Assembly (NCBI GenBank): GCA_029858255.1
Contig: JAOUFJ010000010.1
Span: 1 to 64,000 of the forward strand
Length of the DNA: 64,000 nt
Direction of reading: 5' to 3'
Origin: a candidate division WOR-3 bacterium
Lineage (GTDB): Bacteria; Hydrothermota; Tepidihabitantia; SM23-42
Position numbers and translations under genes: made by a program. The notes below the pieces were generated by a model, which saw nothing but the letters and a program-made list of their open reading frames with translations, did not search any database and was not told the DNA's origin. How positions within the stretch are numbered: the first letter of the stretch is position 1; the number at the start of each line of letters is the position of its first letter. Positions 50,661 through 58,379 of the stretch are shown here, piece after piece.

Positions 50661-52166
50661 TCAGTCAAAGACCACGAATTTCAAGAGTTTGTCGGATTCT
50701 TCATTGCGAAGCCGGCAAAAATATGTTCCGGAAGACAATCCGCTGACGTCGATACTCATCGGGTTCTTGTTACAGTGCGATTTCAGATCGATCATTTTCT
50801 GCCCCAGCACTGAGTAGATCTCAATCCTCACAGTTTGTCCAAAGGGTATGCTGTGTTTTATTTCCAGCGCGCCGAAACGGCTCACGAGCTGTGTGAATCC
50901 ATCTACTAACTGAGAATTCTCCAACACAGAGACGTTACCATCACTGAACGCGTAGAACCAACCATGCCGCGTGCCGACGAGGATGTCAGTGAACTCATTA
51001 CCGTCGATGTCATCGATCCAATATGCCGATTCGACCGGGCTGCCGATCGAATACTGCCAGATCACCGACCCGGACAAACCATCCAGTGTATACAACATGC
51101 TGCTCGTGTAACCAGTACCGCCCACCACATCCCATATGCTATCGCCATTGATATCGGGTATCGCCACGCTCACGAAGATCTGGTCAACCGCCGGCGTCGA
51201 CCACAAGACATTTCCGCTCGCCGCGTCGAGACACCCAAAACTGTACATGGCAACGCCAGAAGGGAGTAATTCAGGGTGGCCGCTGTTGTCTACATCCGGC
51301 AACAGGCTTAGATCCCAGACCATCCCTCCTGTGCTCATCGTCCATATCGTGCCTCCATCGACTCCGGAGAGCGCGAGAACACTACCGCCGCTCGTGCCGC
51401 ATGCGACATCGGGTATCGTGTCATCATCTATGTCACCGACCGGCACCACGCACAAACCCGAAGACGCCAATGCCACCTGATGTATGAGATTACCATTCAT
51501 TCCATTCAGGAATATCACTTTGTACGCGGCCGGTACATAATTGCCGGTGGCGGCCGCAACGTCGGAAATATCGTCGCCGTTGATGTCGCCTATCGCGCGC
51601 ACCGCATAACATGCATACCCGACCGGGTACTCCCAGATCTTCGCACCTGTGGCGCCATTGAAAAGATAAACACGCTCCGCATCCGGGCCGCCGGCCGACG
51701 CAAGAACATCAGCGATCGTGTCGCCATTTATATCTTCCATCAATGCCACTTCGTAGATCCAACCTCCGTCACCGTATTCATGCGTGTCATACTGCCATAT
51801 GACACTACCGTCTGCACCAGAGATCGCAAATACCGAACGCGTGCCCCAGACTGTACCGAGCACGACGTCGGCGACCGAATCACCGTCAAGGTCCGGCACC
51901 GATATCAGACCGCGCTCCACGTAGCATGGGTCGGCCGCAAAACGCCAAATCACCGAGCCCGATATTCCGGAGAAACAAAAAAGTGTATCGTTTTCCGATA
52001 CTGTTATGACATCGTCATGATCATCTCCATCAACATCGGCAATCGTACGCGTGGCTCTGAAATGTGCATAGGTTCCTCCGGTAGTTGTGTAGTAAGACCA
52101 TACTACACTCTGCGCGGTAAGCAGTGAGACTAAACAAAATATTGCGCACAACAACTTTTTCTGCAT
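50661..52166 (-). CDS. Secreted FG-GAP/PQQ-like beta-propeller with sorting domain
   Basis: 501 residues from ATG 52166, behind AGGAGGT; signal peptide MQKKLLCAIFCLVSLLTAQS. Repeats of a DINGDxxxDV calcium-binding loop (DVDGDDHDD, DLDGDSVADV, DINGDTIADV, DIDDDTIPDV, DIDGNEFTDI) alternate with SGSVIW/GSVIWQY strands, giving a six- to seven-bladed propeller. A T9SS-type C-terminal module ends the protein (IEIYSVLGQKM, SSGTYFCRL, KFVVFD). An extracellular adhesin or scaffold is likely. Confidence 0.88.
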   Translation of the reverse strand: MQKKLLCAIFCLVSLLTAQSVVWSYYTTTGGTYAHFRATRTIADVDGDDHDDVITVSENDTLFCFSGISGSVIWRFAADPCYVERGLISVPDLDGDSVADVVLGTVWGTRSVFAISGADGSVIWQYDTHEYGDGGWIYEVALMEDINGDTIADVLASAGGPDAERVYLFNGATGAKIWEYPVGYACYAVRAIGDINGDDISDVAAATGNYVPAAYKVIFLNGMNGNLIHQVALASSGLCVVPVGDIDDDTIPDVACGTSGGSVLALSGVDGGTIWTMSTGGMVWDLSLLPDVDNSGHPELLPSGVAMYSFGCLDAASGNVLWSTPAVDQIFVSVAIPDINGDSIWDVVGGTGYTSSMLYTLDGLSGSVIWQYSIGSPVESAYWIDDIDGNEFTDILVGTRHGWFYAFSDGNVSVLENSQLVDGFTQLVSRFGALEIKHSIPFGQTVRIEIYSVLGQKMIDLKSHCNKNPMSIDVSGLSSGTYFCRLRNEESDKLLKFVVFD

Positions 52167-52212
52167 TCCGACCTCCTGATCGCTCACAACATCTTATTGA
52201 GTTTAGTGGTTC

Positions 52213-52240
52213 ATTATAGAACAATAAACTTGTCTGTCAA
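52213..52240 (-). promoter_or_regulatory. Promoter of the beta-propeller/TPR operon
   Basis: Minus strand TTGACA (52240-52235), 16-base spacer, TATAAT (52218-52213). About 40 bases of leader with AGGAGG, a leadered type. Confidence 0.8.
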
Positions 52241-52311
52241 TGACTCACCGAACATGACTTCACTAAAAGAGAATTCAGACCGGCGTACGGATTGGCCTCT
52301 TCTGCAACTTC

Positions 52312-52339
52312 TTGACAGCGACCGACGCCCGTATATTCT
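52312..52339 (+). promoter_or_regulatory. Promoter of the Pat-like GNAT gene, near-leaderless
   Basis: TTGACA 52312-52317, 16-base spacer, TATTCT 52334-52339, ATG at 52350 ten bases later. Leader about 3 bases, no Shine-Dalgarno. Confidence 0.55.
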
Positions 52340-52349
52340 CTTGCATAAT

Positions 52350-52880
52350 ATGACAGGCGAGCAATTAGTCATCCGACAGGCACTGATCCCAGACCTGAAG
52401 GCCATTACCGATATATATAATGAAGCAATTCTGAAAACGGTCGCCACCTTCGACACCGAGCCAAAGAGTCTCGCCGAGCAGGAAGCGTGGTTCCAAGCAC
52501 ACGGTGCAACCAATCCGATCCTCGTTGCTGAACTGAGCGGTGAAATCGTTGGCTGGGCAGCGTTGAGCAAGTGGTCGGACCGCTGTGCGTATTCAGATAC
52601 GGCCGAAATTTCGCTATACATCAGGGAGTCTCATCAGGGTAGAGGCATCGGCCGCGAGTTGCTGAAGAACATACTGGACAAAGGACGGCATGCCGGTCTG
52701 CACACGGTGATCGCGCGTATAGCAGAAGGCAATGAGGTCAGCGTTCACCTCCATGAATCATTAGGGTTCAGGCACGTTGGCATAATGAAAGAAGTCGGAA
52801 AAAAATTTGGCCGGCTACTGGACGTCTATCTCATGCAACTCATCTACGAAGAACGTCATGGGCTCACCCGGTACCAGTAA
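52350..52880 (+). CDS. GNAT acetyltransferase, phosphinothricin-acetyltransferase-like
   Basis: 176 residues from ATG 52350 (MTGEQLVIRQALIPDLKAIT). Pat/YwnH signature: IYNEAILKTVATFDTEPKSL, WAALSKWSDRCAY, ISLYIRESHQGRGIGRELL (acetyl-CoA loop) and HESLGFRHVGIMKEVGKKFG. Natural substrates of such enzymes include methionine sulfoximine. A longer reading from 52197 lies in the promoter of the opposite gene and is rejected. Its 3' end overlaps the convergent GNAT gene by 25 bases. Confidence 0.88.
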   Translation: MTGEQLVIRQALIPDLKAITDIYNEAILKTVATFDTEPKSLAEQEAWFQAHGATNPILVAELSGEIVGWAALSKWSDRCAYSDTAEISLYIRESHQGRGIGRELLKNILDKGRHAGLHTVIARIAEGNEVSVHLHESLGFRHVGIMKEVGKKFGRLLDVYLMQLIYEERHGLTRYQ

Positions 52881-53605
52881 CGGTAGATCTCCCTGAAACC
52901 AAGCTTGTGGTAGAGCGCGAGCGCGATACTGTTATCGACCATCACCTGCAGGTACGATCTTTCCGTTCCGGCGTTCCGTGCCCACGCGAGTATGCCTTCG
53001 GTTATCACTCTACCCAGCCCCCTGCCACGGAATCGGTCCTCAACGATTATGTCGAACAGGCCGACCGTCTTCTCTTCCCTGACCCCAGCACCGCAGGCAA
53101 CGATCGACCCGCCACTACATATCCGGGCAAAGCATCTGTCCAGCAGGCCTTTCTCCAGAATTGAACTCAGCGTATCTCTATACCTCACGTCCGCTCCGCT
53201 CATGCGGAAGAATGCATCAAGCCATGAATCGTCCACCCGTTCGCTGATTTCAACGCGGCCATCAGCAGTTGGGTTGACCAAATCCAGCATTAGTACCTGT
53301 ACCGAGGTTTCGGCTTCACGCGCATACCCTTTGTCCTTAAGCACCAGGTCAAGGTCAGGTGGACAGGCATCTTCAGTCATCTTGAAAATCGTACGCAGCC
53401 CCTTCTTCGCATAGACTTTTTCACAATACGATATCTTCGTACTCAAGTCGATGGTCGAAGCACAGACTGGATTGACCGAATTCGCCCTCCTGGTATAACC
53501 GTTTGCGAACCTGAGCACCCAACCGTCGTACAGCATCGTCTGCAGCGCAGGCCACGCGTTCATCGATATCTCTTCGAACTTCTTAATCAAAGTATTTTTG
53601 TTCAA
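52856..53605 (-). CDS. GNAT acetyltransferase with N-terminal extension (Rv0428c-like)
   Basis: 249 residues. The N-terminal part NAWPALQTMLYDGWVLRFAN and GYTRRANSVNP is the hallmark of the Rv0428c-like subgroup. The C-terminal GNAT core has DIIVEDRFRGRGLGRVITEG and NSIALALYHKLGF. The only in-frame start near the promoter is TTG 53605, 9 bases after a TATAAT, which would make a near-leaderless UUG start; the next ATG, 14 codons in, would cut into conserved sequence. Substrate unknown. Confidence 0.8.
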   Translation of the reverse strand: MNKNTLIKKFEEISMNAWPALQTMLYDGWVLRFANGYTRRANSVNPVCASTIDLSTKISYCEKVYAKKGLRTIFKMTEDACPPDLDLVLKDKGYAREAETSVQVLMLDLVNPTADGRVEISERVDDSWLDAFFRMSGADVRYRDTLSSILEKGLLDRCFARICSGGSIVACGAGVREEKTVGLFDIIVEDRFRGRGLGRVITEGILAWARNAGTERSYLQVMVDNSIALALYHKLGFREIYRYWYRVSP

Positions 53606-53614
53606 ATGTGTAGT

Positions 53615-53642
53615 ATTATACCAGAAGCCGGTTGATTGTCAA
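53615..53642 (-). promoter_or_regulatory. Promoter of the Rv0428c-like GNAT gene
   Basis: Minus strand TTGACA (53642-53637), 16-base spacer, TATAAT (53620-53615), 9 bases to TTG 53605. Confidence 0.7.
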
Positions 53643-53659
53643 TCGGGGCCAGGGACAGG

Positions 53660-53687
53660 TTGATTTGTGTGACGCGTTAACTATAAT
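53660..53687 (+). promoter_or_regulatory. Promoter of the uridine-kinase-like gene, near-leaderless
   Basis: TTGATT 53660-53665, 16-base spacer, TATAAT 53682-53687, 8 bases to GTG 53696. It is back-to-back with the GNAT promoter; only 17 bases separate the two -35 boxes. Confidence 0.65.
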
Positions 53688-53695
53688 ACATAATC

Positions 53696-54370
53696 GTGTT
53701 ACATAAACGCCTGGTAGACCTTATAGCACAAGCGATCGGCAGGCTGGAATCCGGACATCCGATACGCATCGCCATTGATGGCATCGATGCCGCCGGCAAG
53801 ACCACGCTTGCCGATGAAATCGCTGCCGCCCTGGAGCATGACAATAAACATGTGATCAGGGCATCGATCGATGGTTTTCACCGGCCGAAAAAGGACCGAT
53901 ACTTTCGCGGTGGACTCTCTCCGGAGGGTTACTACTACGATTCCTTTGACAATGAAGCAATCAGAGACTACCTCTTGCATCCGCTGGGGCCGGGCGGAAC
54001 TGGTGAGTACCGAACTACGGTCTTCGATTTCCGCAATGACTCTCCGCTCCTTTCGCCGTTGATGCGTGCACCGACCGAAGCGGTTCTTCTTTTCGACGGC
54101 GTTTTTCTCTTACGTCCTGAGCTCAATGACCACTGGGACGTACGCATTTTTTTACACATTGATTTTGATGTTTCTCTGCAGCGTGCCCTTTGCCGGGACC
54201 TCGCCCTTTTCGGCACGAAGGAAAGAATAACCGAACGCTATGAACAACGCTACGTCCGGGGTCAGAAGATATATCTCCACGACGTCGAACCGCAGAAAAT
54301 TGCCGATATCGTTATCGACAATAATGATCCACTAGATCCGATATTGATACGTAACTCAGTCAAACTCTGA
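53696..54370 (+). CDS. Uridine kinase-like P-loop kinase
   Basis: 224 residues, GTG start (reads MLHKRLVDLIAQAIGRLESG). Walker A is IDGIDAAGKTTLADEIA; SIDGFHRPKKDRYFRGG is the uridine-kinase-type substrate and Asp region; EAVLLFDGVFLLRPELNDHW and FLHIDFDVSLQRALCRD follow (Walker B and lid). It probably phosphorylates a nucleoside or a similar alcohol. No Shine-Dalgarno; the promoter ends 8 bases upstream. Confidence 0.85.
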   Translation: MLHKRLVDLIAQAIGRLESGHPIRIAIDGIDAAGKTTLADEIAAALEHDNKHVIRASIDGFHRPKKDRYFRGGLSPEGYYYDSFDNEAIRDYLLHPLGPGGTGEYRTTVFDFRNDSPLLSPLMRAPTEAVLLFDGVFLLRPELNDHWDVRIFLHIDFDVSLQRALCRDLALFGTKERITERYEQRYVRGQKIYLHDVEPQKIADIVIDNNDPLDPILIRNSVKL

Positions 54371-54433
54371 TTGCGTACACCTCCCACCGTTACTACCCTG
54401 GCCGTATGGCAAATGGCTCATTCTCCCGAACGC

Positions 54434-54463
54434 TTGACAGCTATGCCTTCTTCCATGTATAAT
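54434..54463 (+). promoter_or_regulatory. Candidate promoter of the 54530 gene
   Basis: TTGACA 54434-54439, 18-base spacer, TATAAT 54458-54463. Two other TATAAT boxes follow (54474, 54502) without matching -35 boxes. The gene has its own AAAGGAGG. Confidence 0.45.
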
Positions 54464-54529
54464 AGATGAAGAGTATAATCTATGAGTTGTATTGGCGATC
54501 GTATAATGCACAGCAAAGGAGGATAAACA

Positions 54530-55519
54530 ATGATGCTCCTCGTTCTCTGTATCTTCACCCAACTCGAAATCAACGCAGTGGTAGGCAGTGAAATCGATTC
54601 CTTGGAAGCAAAGAAGTATCATCTATTCCGCGATATCGCAGGGTTTGTTTCGGCACAATTCATTGAATCCGATGATACAATAACTGTACACATGAAAATA
54701 TGGCGTGACCAAACGGTCATTGATACAGCAGTGACCATTGACCGAAATGTTTTCAACACGCTGAACTCGTATATCCAAAATTGCAGGCTCATCATCGAAG
54801 ACGATAATTTCCGCCGCACCTTTGTTGAGGAATTCAAAGTCGACTGGCCGATAATTTCTCATAATGACATCCAGACAGCAGCCAAATCACTAAAAGGCAG
54901 CAGTTTCTTGACCACATCCTGTTGTATTACTGGAGGCTGCGCCCTGGGCGCTTATGCCGGTGCCTTGATCACTCGCAAAACGTGGACCGAGGTCGACACG
55001 ATCGGCATACCAGTCGGATGTTGGGCTGGCAATGGCGGGTGCACGTTTGTGCCGGTCGAGATCACACGTAAGTACTACCGGATCAATCCCCTGGTCTATG
55101 CGGGTAGTGCGGCAATCGGCTCGGGACTGGGTTACATGTGGGCAAAGCACCAATCAAAATCACACCAGGTAATCTTCGACGCGATCGGCCGGAACATCAT
55201 CGCCTTTGACAATGCCGGATTCCCGATCACCGAACAGGATATCAGTTACTCAAAGCGGACAGATAATGAAATGCTGTTTGGGTCACTGGGCCTAGTCGCT
55301 GGACTTGCAGGGTCGCTCGCTACCGCGGTCGGACTCATGGCACCCTGGGCTGATATGGAATCGGAAGAATCGTGGCACCAAACCGCGGTCAACGCGCCTA
55401 TAATTATCATCTGCAGCGTAGAATTTTATTTCATCACAGACTTCTTCTTGAAAAAAGGGAAGAAACTCGATCGCCAGGCAACGATCGAGAGACTCAAAGA
55501 CCGCCGTTTTTCTCAATAA
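54530..55519 (+). CDS. Exported or membrane protein of unknown function
   Basis: 329 residues. Starts with a short hydrophobic leader (MMLLVLCIFTQLEINAVVG). Two Gly/Ala-rich membrane-like hairpins are visible, about 125-150 (CCITGGCALGAYAGALI) and 240-265 (GSLGLVAGLAGSLATAVGLM), plus a late hydrophobic helix (APIIIICSVEFYFITDFFL) followed by a basic tail. Cys pairs (TSCCITGGC, GCWAGNGGC) suggest disulfides. No family recognised. AAAGGAGG precedes the ATG. Confidence 0.7.
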   Translation: MMLLVLCIFTQLEINAVVGSEIDSLEAKKYHLFRDIAGFVSAQFIESDDTITVHMKIWRDQTVIDTAVTIDRNVFNTLNSYIQNCRLIIEDDNFRRTFVEEFKVDWPIISHNDIQTAAKSLKGSSFLTTSCCITGGCALGAYAGALITRKTWTEVDTIGIPVGCWAGNGGCTFVPVEITRKYYRINPLVYAGSAAIGSGLGYMWAKHQSKSHQVIFDAIGRNIIAFDNAGFPITEQDISYSKRTDNEMLFGSLGLVAGLAGSLATAVGLMAPWADMESEESWHQTAVNAPIIIICSVEFYFITDFFLKKGKKLDRQATIERLKDRRFSQ

Positions 55520-55543
55520 CCCCATAGTAATGCACTTTATCCC

Positions 55544-55571
55544 TTGACAAATCGATTTTTTTCGTTATAAT
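55544..55571 (+). promoter_or_regulatory. Promoter P1 of the TetR-export operon
   Basis: TTGACA 55544-55549, 16-base spacer, TATAAT 55566-55571. An AAACGAACG element follows directly (55574-55582). Confidence 0.75.
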
Positions 55572-55573
55572 AT

Positions 55574-55618
55574 AAACGAACGATTGATTAAAACAAATGT
55601 GTGTATAAAACAATCGTT
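55574..55618 (+). promoter_or_regulatory. Candidate TetR operator O1
   Basis: AAACGAACG at 55574-55582, directly after the P1 -10, plus an inverted repeat AACGATTG (55579-55586) / CAATCGTT (55611-55618). The AAACGAACG word recurs at 55742-55750, directly after the second promoter. Confidence 0.5.
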
Positions 55619-55636
55619 TGCATGAAAGGAGGTTCT

Positions 55637-55783
55637 ATGAGTATATCGATCTCGTGCGCAGCGTCGATGAAGTACTGTGAGATATCCTGTGAGCGCTATT
55701 TGACAGAGGCCATTACCATGTGGTATACAAATGCTCGTTTAAAACGAACGTTCAATACCAAGGGAGGAAGGCATGACGACTGA
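55637..55783 (+). CDS. 48-residue Cys-containing micro-ORF overlapping the tetR start
   Basis: ATG 55637 sits 4 bases after AAAGGAGG (55625-55632). The peptide opens MSISISCAASMKYCEISCER, with three Cys, and has a basic tail. Its TGA (55781-55783) lies 8 bases inside the TetR gene, an 11-base overlap. It may be a leader peptide that tunes TetR translation or a small protein in its own right; no family recognised. Confidence 0.5.
   Translation: MSISISCAASMKYCEISCERYLTEAITMWYTNARLKRTFNTKGGRHDD
55700..55753 (+). promoter_or_regulatory. Candidate promoter P2 with operator O2 upstream of tetR
   Basis: TTGACA 55700-55705, 18-base spacer, TATACA 55724-55729. Downstream come two overlapping palindromes, CGTTT-A-AAACG (55736-55746) and GAACGTTC (55746-55753), which include the AAACGAACG word shared with O1. 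Confidence 0.5.
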
Positions 55784-56411
55784 ACATCATAAGATAGCAA
55801 AACAACGGATCTTCGAAGCAGCCCTGGCTCTTTTCGCGCGCAAAGGCTATGCCGCGGTCGGCGTCAGGGAAATTGCCAAGAAGGCTGACGTTAATATCTC
55901 AATGATCAACTACTACTTCGGAGAGAAAGCGGGAATCCTGAAAGCGATCATAAACGAGTGCTATGACCGTTATTTCAAAACGATAAAACCGGTCGGCGAC
56001 GAAGACCTTCCGATTGAGGAGCACATACGCAAAATAATCCACACCGCGGTCCAATTCTTCAAGGACAACACCGAACTCGTCATCGTCGCCTTTGATATCA
56101 TACCACTTGATATTCCGGAAGTGATGGAACTGAAGATCAAATGGGTCACAGGCATACGCGAAGGCATGGCCCACTTCCGTAAAAAACTGGACGTCGATGC
56201 ACAGGACATTCTTCAGGAAAGTGTTGGCCCGACCGCCATCATCGCGGTGATCCTCAATCACTTCCAGAGCAAGTATGCGGCCGAACAATATCCGCAGTTC
56301 AAAGAATACGCTGCGCAACTGAATGACGAATTCTACGAAAACTACGCCGATGCACTGGCTGATCTCTTTCTCTATGGCTACATGGGAAAGAAGAACAAGG
56401 AGGAAAAATGA
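55773..56411 (+). CDS. TetR-family transcriptional regulator
   Basis: 212 residues. N-terminal helix-turn-helix: RIFEAALALFARKGYAAVGV, REIAKKADVNISMINYYFGE, KAGILKAII. The C-terminal ligand domain (about 60-205) is helical and family-specific. GGGAGG precedes the ATG. It is first in an operon with a LolA-like protein, a beta-barrel and an MMPL transporter, and probably represses that operon from the AAACGAACG sites upstream until a lipid-like substrate binds. Confidence 0.92.
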   Translation: MTTEHHKIAKQRIFEAALALFARKGYAAVGVREIAKKADVNISMINYYFGEKAGILKAIINECYDRYFKTIKPVGDEDLPIEEHIRKIIHTAVQFFKDNTELVIVAFDIIPLDIPEVMELKIKWVTGIREGMAHFRKKLDVDAQDILQESVGPTAIIAVILNHFQSKYAAEQYPQFKEYAAQLNDEFYENYADALADLFLYGYMGKKNKEEK

Positions 56412-57199
56412 TACACCACAGAAAACACACTATCTTGATGATATTGCTGCACGTTTCCTTGGCAGCTATTTTGCCCTCTGGGCAACTTACTGCGCAAGAA
56501 GAAATGACTGCGGATGAAATTTTGAAGACTTTGACCGAAACAATGAACCCAGAGCAGTCACATGGGACAATGACCATGACCATCGTGACCAGCTCCGGGC
56601 AGGAACGAACCTTCAAGTATGAGACATTCTCCAAGGACAAGGGTGACAAAAGCCTCATGAAATATCTTGAACCCCAGCGGGTCAAGGGACAGACCATACT
56701 CATGCTGAACGACGCGAACGACATCTGGACATACTTTCCAAGGACCAAACGCGTACGCAAACTCGCCACGCATGCCAAGAAACAGAAGGTAGAAGGCAGC
56801 GATTTCTCTTACGAAGACATGGGCGCATCCGATGCGTTCATCGAAGAATACAATGCGCTGCGTTTGAACGATGAAAACAAAGAAGGCCGTTCTTGCTACA
56901 AAATTGAGCTGACGCGCAAAGCAGAGAGCAACGCCAGTTACTCGCGCGTCATGCTTTGGATAGATAAGGAAAATTTCATTCCTCTCGTGGTCGACTACTA
57001 TCACGAAGACGATCCCGAATTGCACGAGAAACAACTCGTGTGTCACGACGTAGAACTGATCGAAGACATCTACACGCCGATGGACTGCACAATGTTTAAC
57101 AAACTCGACAACACATACACCAAAATGCATATTGTCGACATCACTTACCAGGTCGATCTCGCGGACGATCTCTTCACTGAAATGGGGATGCAGCGATGA
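56408..57199 (+). CDS. Outer-membrane lipoprotein-sorting (LolA-like) protein
   Basis: 263 residues, start overlapping the tetR stop (ATGA). Signal peptide about residues 1-30 (ILMILLHVSLAAILPSGQLT). The LolA-like half-barrel of the COG2834/PF17131 type follows: MTADEILKTLTETMNPEQSH, GTMTMTIVTSSGQERTFKYE, ILMLNDANDIWTYFPRTKRV, RKLATHAKKQKVEGSDFSYE and the end VDLADDLFTEMGMQR. It probably carries a lipid or lipoprotein through the periplasm for the MMPL pump encoded two genes on. Confidence 0.9.
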   Translation: MIHHRKHTILMILLHVSLAAILPSGQLTAQEEMTADEILKTLTETMNPEQSHGTMTMTIVTSSGQERTFKYETFSKDKGDKSLMKYLEPQRVKGQTILMLNDANDIWTYFPRTKRVRKLATHAKKQKVEGSDFSYEDMGASDAFIEEYNALRLNDENKEGRSCYKIELTRKAESNASYSRVMLWIDKENFIPLVVDYYHEDDPELHEKQLVCHDVELIEDIYTPMDCTMFNKLDNTYTKMHIVDITYQVDLADDLFTEMGMQR

Positions 57200-58365
57200 C
57201 TAAGACAACAAAGTTGATCACAGCAGCGCTTCTGCTATACACCGTTGCATATGCTCAACCGGTTGACGTATACGGCTATTTCGAACCACAGTACAACGGA
57301 ATTTACTCTGGCGATTCATACTATCAATTCCAATCTAATAAGCTGCGCGTTGACCTCAAGAGCACCGCGATAGCAAACACCGAATTCGGAGCGGACGTGA
57401 TCTTCCTGCTGTACCACGGTAAGACCGACTGGGACATACTCGATTTCCTGCCGGCAGAACTGACATCGACGATACCGCCTCTACTGCGTCCCTTCTATTC
57501 CTTCAGATTTGAAGATACACTGTACCTCGACAATGTATACGCACGGTTCGCACTCAACCGGTTCGCGGTGACGGCCGGCAAGCAGCAGATCTCTTTGGGC
57601 ACTGGCTATTTTGCCAATCCTACGGACATCTTCAACACCAAGGATGCGCTCGACCCGACCTATGAGCAACCTGGACACAATGCCATACGCGTCGACCTCC
57701 AGGCACTGCCGCGTTTGAATCTAATGGCTCTTTACTCACCCGTAGAATCCGACTTCGAGTCCTCAGGCAAAATGTTACGCGCGAAACTGGGCATCGGACA
57801 CTTCGACATCTCGTTGCTGGGCTGTGAAACGCAGTACACGTCTACCGACTTCTACACGTTCGAACAGACACAGGAGCGACGTCATATCCTGGGTGGAGAC
57901 ATCGTCGGTGAACTGATCGGCATGGGGATCTGGGCAGAAGGTATCTACAACTTCTTTGAAGATACTGAAGATGGTTACGAATTCCTCATCGGCACGGATT
58001 ATACATTCGATTCCGGGCTGTACACCATGCTCGAATATCATCACAACTCGCTGGCAAAATCAGATCATGAAGACTACGATCTGAATGACTGGATGCGATT
58101 CTTCACCGGCGAAACGAAAACGATCACCAGTGATCAGGTCTACGCACTCCTGCAGTACCCGCTCACCGACATGCTCACAATAGGCAGTTCCGCGGTTTTG
58201 AGCGTTTCAGACATGAGCGCGGCGATCATCCCGATGCTACAATACAGCCTGTTTCAAAACATCGAGCTCACCCTCGTGGGTAATATCTACATAGGAGAAG
58301 AAGGTACGGCTTACAGCAGCTCGCTCGGCAACGGCGGTTTCGTCCGCGCAAGTGTATACTTTTAG
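57196..58365 (+). CDS. Outer-membrane beta-barrel protein of the export operon
   Basis: 389 residues, start overlapping the previous stop (ATGA). Signal peptide MTKTTKLITAALLLYTVAYA. The mature part is a predicted barrel from residue 22 (VDVYGYFEPQYNGIYSG) to the terminal FVRASVYF. FAVTAGKQQISLGTGYFANP and KDALDPTYEQPGHNAIRVDL are features seen in DUF1302-like and alginate-export-like barrels. It likely forms the outer-membrane step for the substrate handled by the LolA-like protein and the MMPL pump. Confidence 0.85.
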   Translation: MTKTTKLITAALLLYTVAYAQPVDVYGYFEPQYNGIYSGDSYYQFQSNKLRVDLKSTAIANTEFGADVIFLLYHGKTDWDILDFLPAELTSTIPPLLRPFYSFRFEDTLYLDNVYARFALNRFAVTAGKQQISLGTGYFANPTDIFNTKDALDPTYEQPGHNAIRVDLQALPRLNLMALYSPVESDFESSGKMLRAKLGIGHFDISLLGCETQYTSTDFYTFEQTQERRHILGGDIVGELIGMGIWAEGIYNFFEDTEDGYEFLIGTDYTFDSGLYTMLEYHHNSLAKSDHEDYDLNDWMRFFTGETKTITSDQVYALLQYPLTDMLTIGSSAVLSVSDMSAAIIPMLQYSLFQNIELTLVGNIYIGEEGTAYSSSLGNGGFVRASVYF

Positions 58366-58379
58366 TGGAGGAATGAAAA

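Noticed and set aside
54466-54590. Short ORFs at 54466 and 54482 upstream of the unknown membrane protein
   Set aside because: The first ATG lies before any expected transcription start and overlaps the gene by more than 50 bases; the second is only 14 codons.
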